5,010 nt of DNA from Acidobacteriota bacterium (lineage in GTDB: Bacteria; Acidobacteriota; Thermoanaerobaculia; Multivoradales; JAHEKO01), in NCBI GenBank assembly GCA_029863825.1, contig JAOTUP010000201.1, positions 1 through 5,010 of the forward strand, written 5' to 3'. This document shows positions 4,502 through 5,010 of the stretch, piece after piece (the stretch's first letter is position 1; the number at the start of each line of letters is the position of its first letter). The translations under genes were made by a program, and so were the position numbers. The notes under the pieces are model-generated. The model had not been told where the DNA came from. It ran no database searches and was given only the letters and a program-made list of their open reading frames with translations.

Positions 4502-5010
4502 ATGCTGATCTACGGCTTTCATCCGGTGCGTGAGACGCTTCGTCATCGCCGCCGTGGTGTGACGCGTGTACTCATTGCCGCCTCGCCGGGTCGTCGTCGA
4601 GACGAGATCGCGGCGCTGTGCCGCGAATCGTCGATTCCGATTTCTGCCGTGACATCAGCGGATCTCTCGCGCCAAGTCAGTGGCGTACACAACGGGTTTG
4701 CGGCCGAGGTTGAAGTTCCAGGCGCGAGCGACTCGTCCGGCGATCCGGACCTGGTTGTTCTTCTCGAAGACGTGCAGGATCCGAGAAACCTGGGAGCTCT
4801 GCTTCGGGTGTGCGAGGCTGCCGGCGTCGGGCGCGTTCTCATTCGGGACCGCGGGAGCGCGCCGCTGTCGCCGACCGTGAAGAAGACCTCTGCCGGAGCT
4901 GCCGAGTGGTTACGGGTGGAACGGGTTCCCAGCGCGGCGAACGCGATTCAAGCGCTGAAGAAGGACGGTTTCTGGGTCTACGGCGCCGACGCCGGAGGCG
5001 AGGCCCCGTG
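4502..5010 (+). CDS. rlmB: RlmB-like SpoU-class rRNA 2'-O-methyltransferase, N-terminal part (cut by window edge)
   Basis: SPOUT-fold (TrmH/SpoU) methyltransferase; RlmB transfers methyl from SAM to the 2'-hydroxyl of G2251 in the P loop of 23S rRNA. The frame is open from ATG 4502 to the edge (169 codons). The opening MLIYGFHPVRETLR matches the RlmB start pattern (IYG..PV.E.L); residues 1-72 form the L30e-like substrate-binding domain, ending in VHNGFAAEV (62-70). The catalytic domain begins LVVLLEDVQDPRNLGALLRVCEAAGVGRVLI (84-114), with SpoU motif 1 Asn96 and Arg102, and continues with LSPTVKKTSAGAAEWLRVERV (122-142) and LKKDGFWVYGADA (152-164). Motifs 2 and 3, which form the trefoil knot, lie beyond the window. 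The ATG has no Shine-Dalgarno close by. The exact substrate is less certain than the family: TrmH-type relatives such as RlmB, TrmH and TsnR-like enzymes are similar in this part. Confidence 0.9.
   Translation, partial: MLIYGFHPVRETLRHRRRGVTRVLIAASPGRRRDEIAALCRESSIPISAVTSADLSRQVSGVHNGFAAEVEVPGASDSSGDPDLVVLLEDVQDPRNLGALLRVCEAAGVGRVLIRDRGSAPLSPTVKKTSAGAAEWLRVERVPSAANAIQALKKDGFWVYGADAGGEAP

Noticed and set aside
1..5010. CRISPR arrays, tRNA or rRNA genes, insertion sequences, toxin-antitoxin pairs, phage or defence genes
   Set aside because: No direct-repeat arrays, terminal inverted repeats or matching proteins seen; almost all of the window is accounted for by conserved housekeeping genes.

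Overview
The window is a compact bacterial housekeeping region, GC-rich by eye, dominated by a plus-strand ribosomal-protein and translation-factor operon. In order it encodes ribosomal proteins L13 (rplM), S9 (rpsI) and S2 (rpsB), elongation factor Ts (tsf), UMP kinase (pyrH), ribosome recycling factor (frr), and the first 169 codons of a SpoU-class RlmB-like rRNA 2'-O-methyltransferase. At the left edge, on the minus strand and pointing away from the operon, are the first 132 codons of a UbiE/MenG-type quinone C-methyltransferase.

Layout: 1-398 is the divergent methyltransferase gene, cut by the window edge. 399-563 is a 165-bp divergent intergenic region with a near-consensus sigma70-type promoter (TTGACT, 18 bp, TATGAT) and a GC-rich hairpin at the predicted 5' end of the operon mRNA. 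564-2247 is the tightly packed rplM-rpsI-rpsB block (gaps of 13 and 9 bp). 2248-2389 is a 142-bp spacer with two hairpins: a perfect 11-bp stem that contains the rpsB stop codon, and a terminator-like stem followed by TTTT. 2390-3805 is tsf-pyrH with a 9-bp gap. 3806-3875 is a short spacer, 3876-4430 is frr, 4431-4501 holds a long imperfect hairpin, and the rlmB-like gene runs from 4502 off the right edge.

Functionally, the operon makes components of both ribosomal subunits, the EF-Tu exchange factor, the factor that splits post-termination complexes, a probable rRNA modification enzyme, and the pyrimidine nucleotide kinase that commonly lies between tsf and frr. The hairpins at the operon start and at the rpsB/tsf boundary suggest regulation by leader and attenuator, so that the ribosomal proteins and the downstream factors could be made in different amounts.

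Organism: GC-rich coding, a short-form EF-Ts (216 aa), a Gram-negative-like PyrH, an Ala/Glu-rich S2 tail, and rlmB rather than uppS/cdsA after frr fit a GC-rich phylum outside the Gammaproteobacteria, such as Acidobacteriota or a deltaproteobacterial-type lineage. This assignment is low-confidence inference. I see no mobile elements, CRISPR arrays, tRNA or rRNA genes, or clear sign of a novel system. The points of interest are regulatory RNA structures and small protein or start-site peculiarities.
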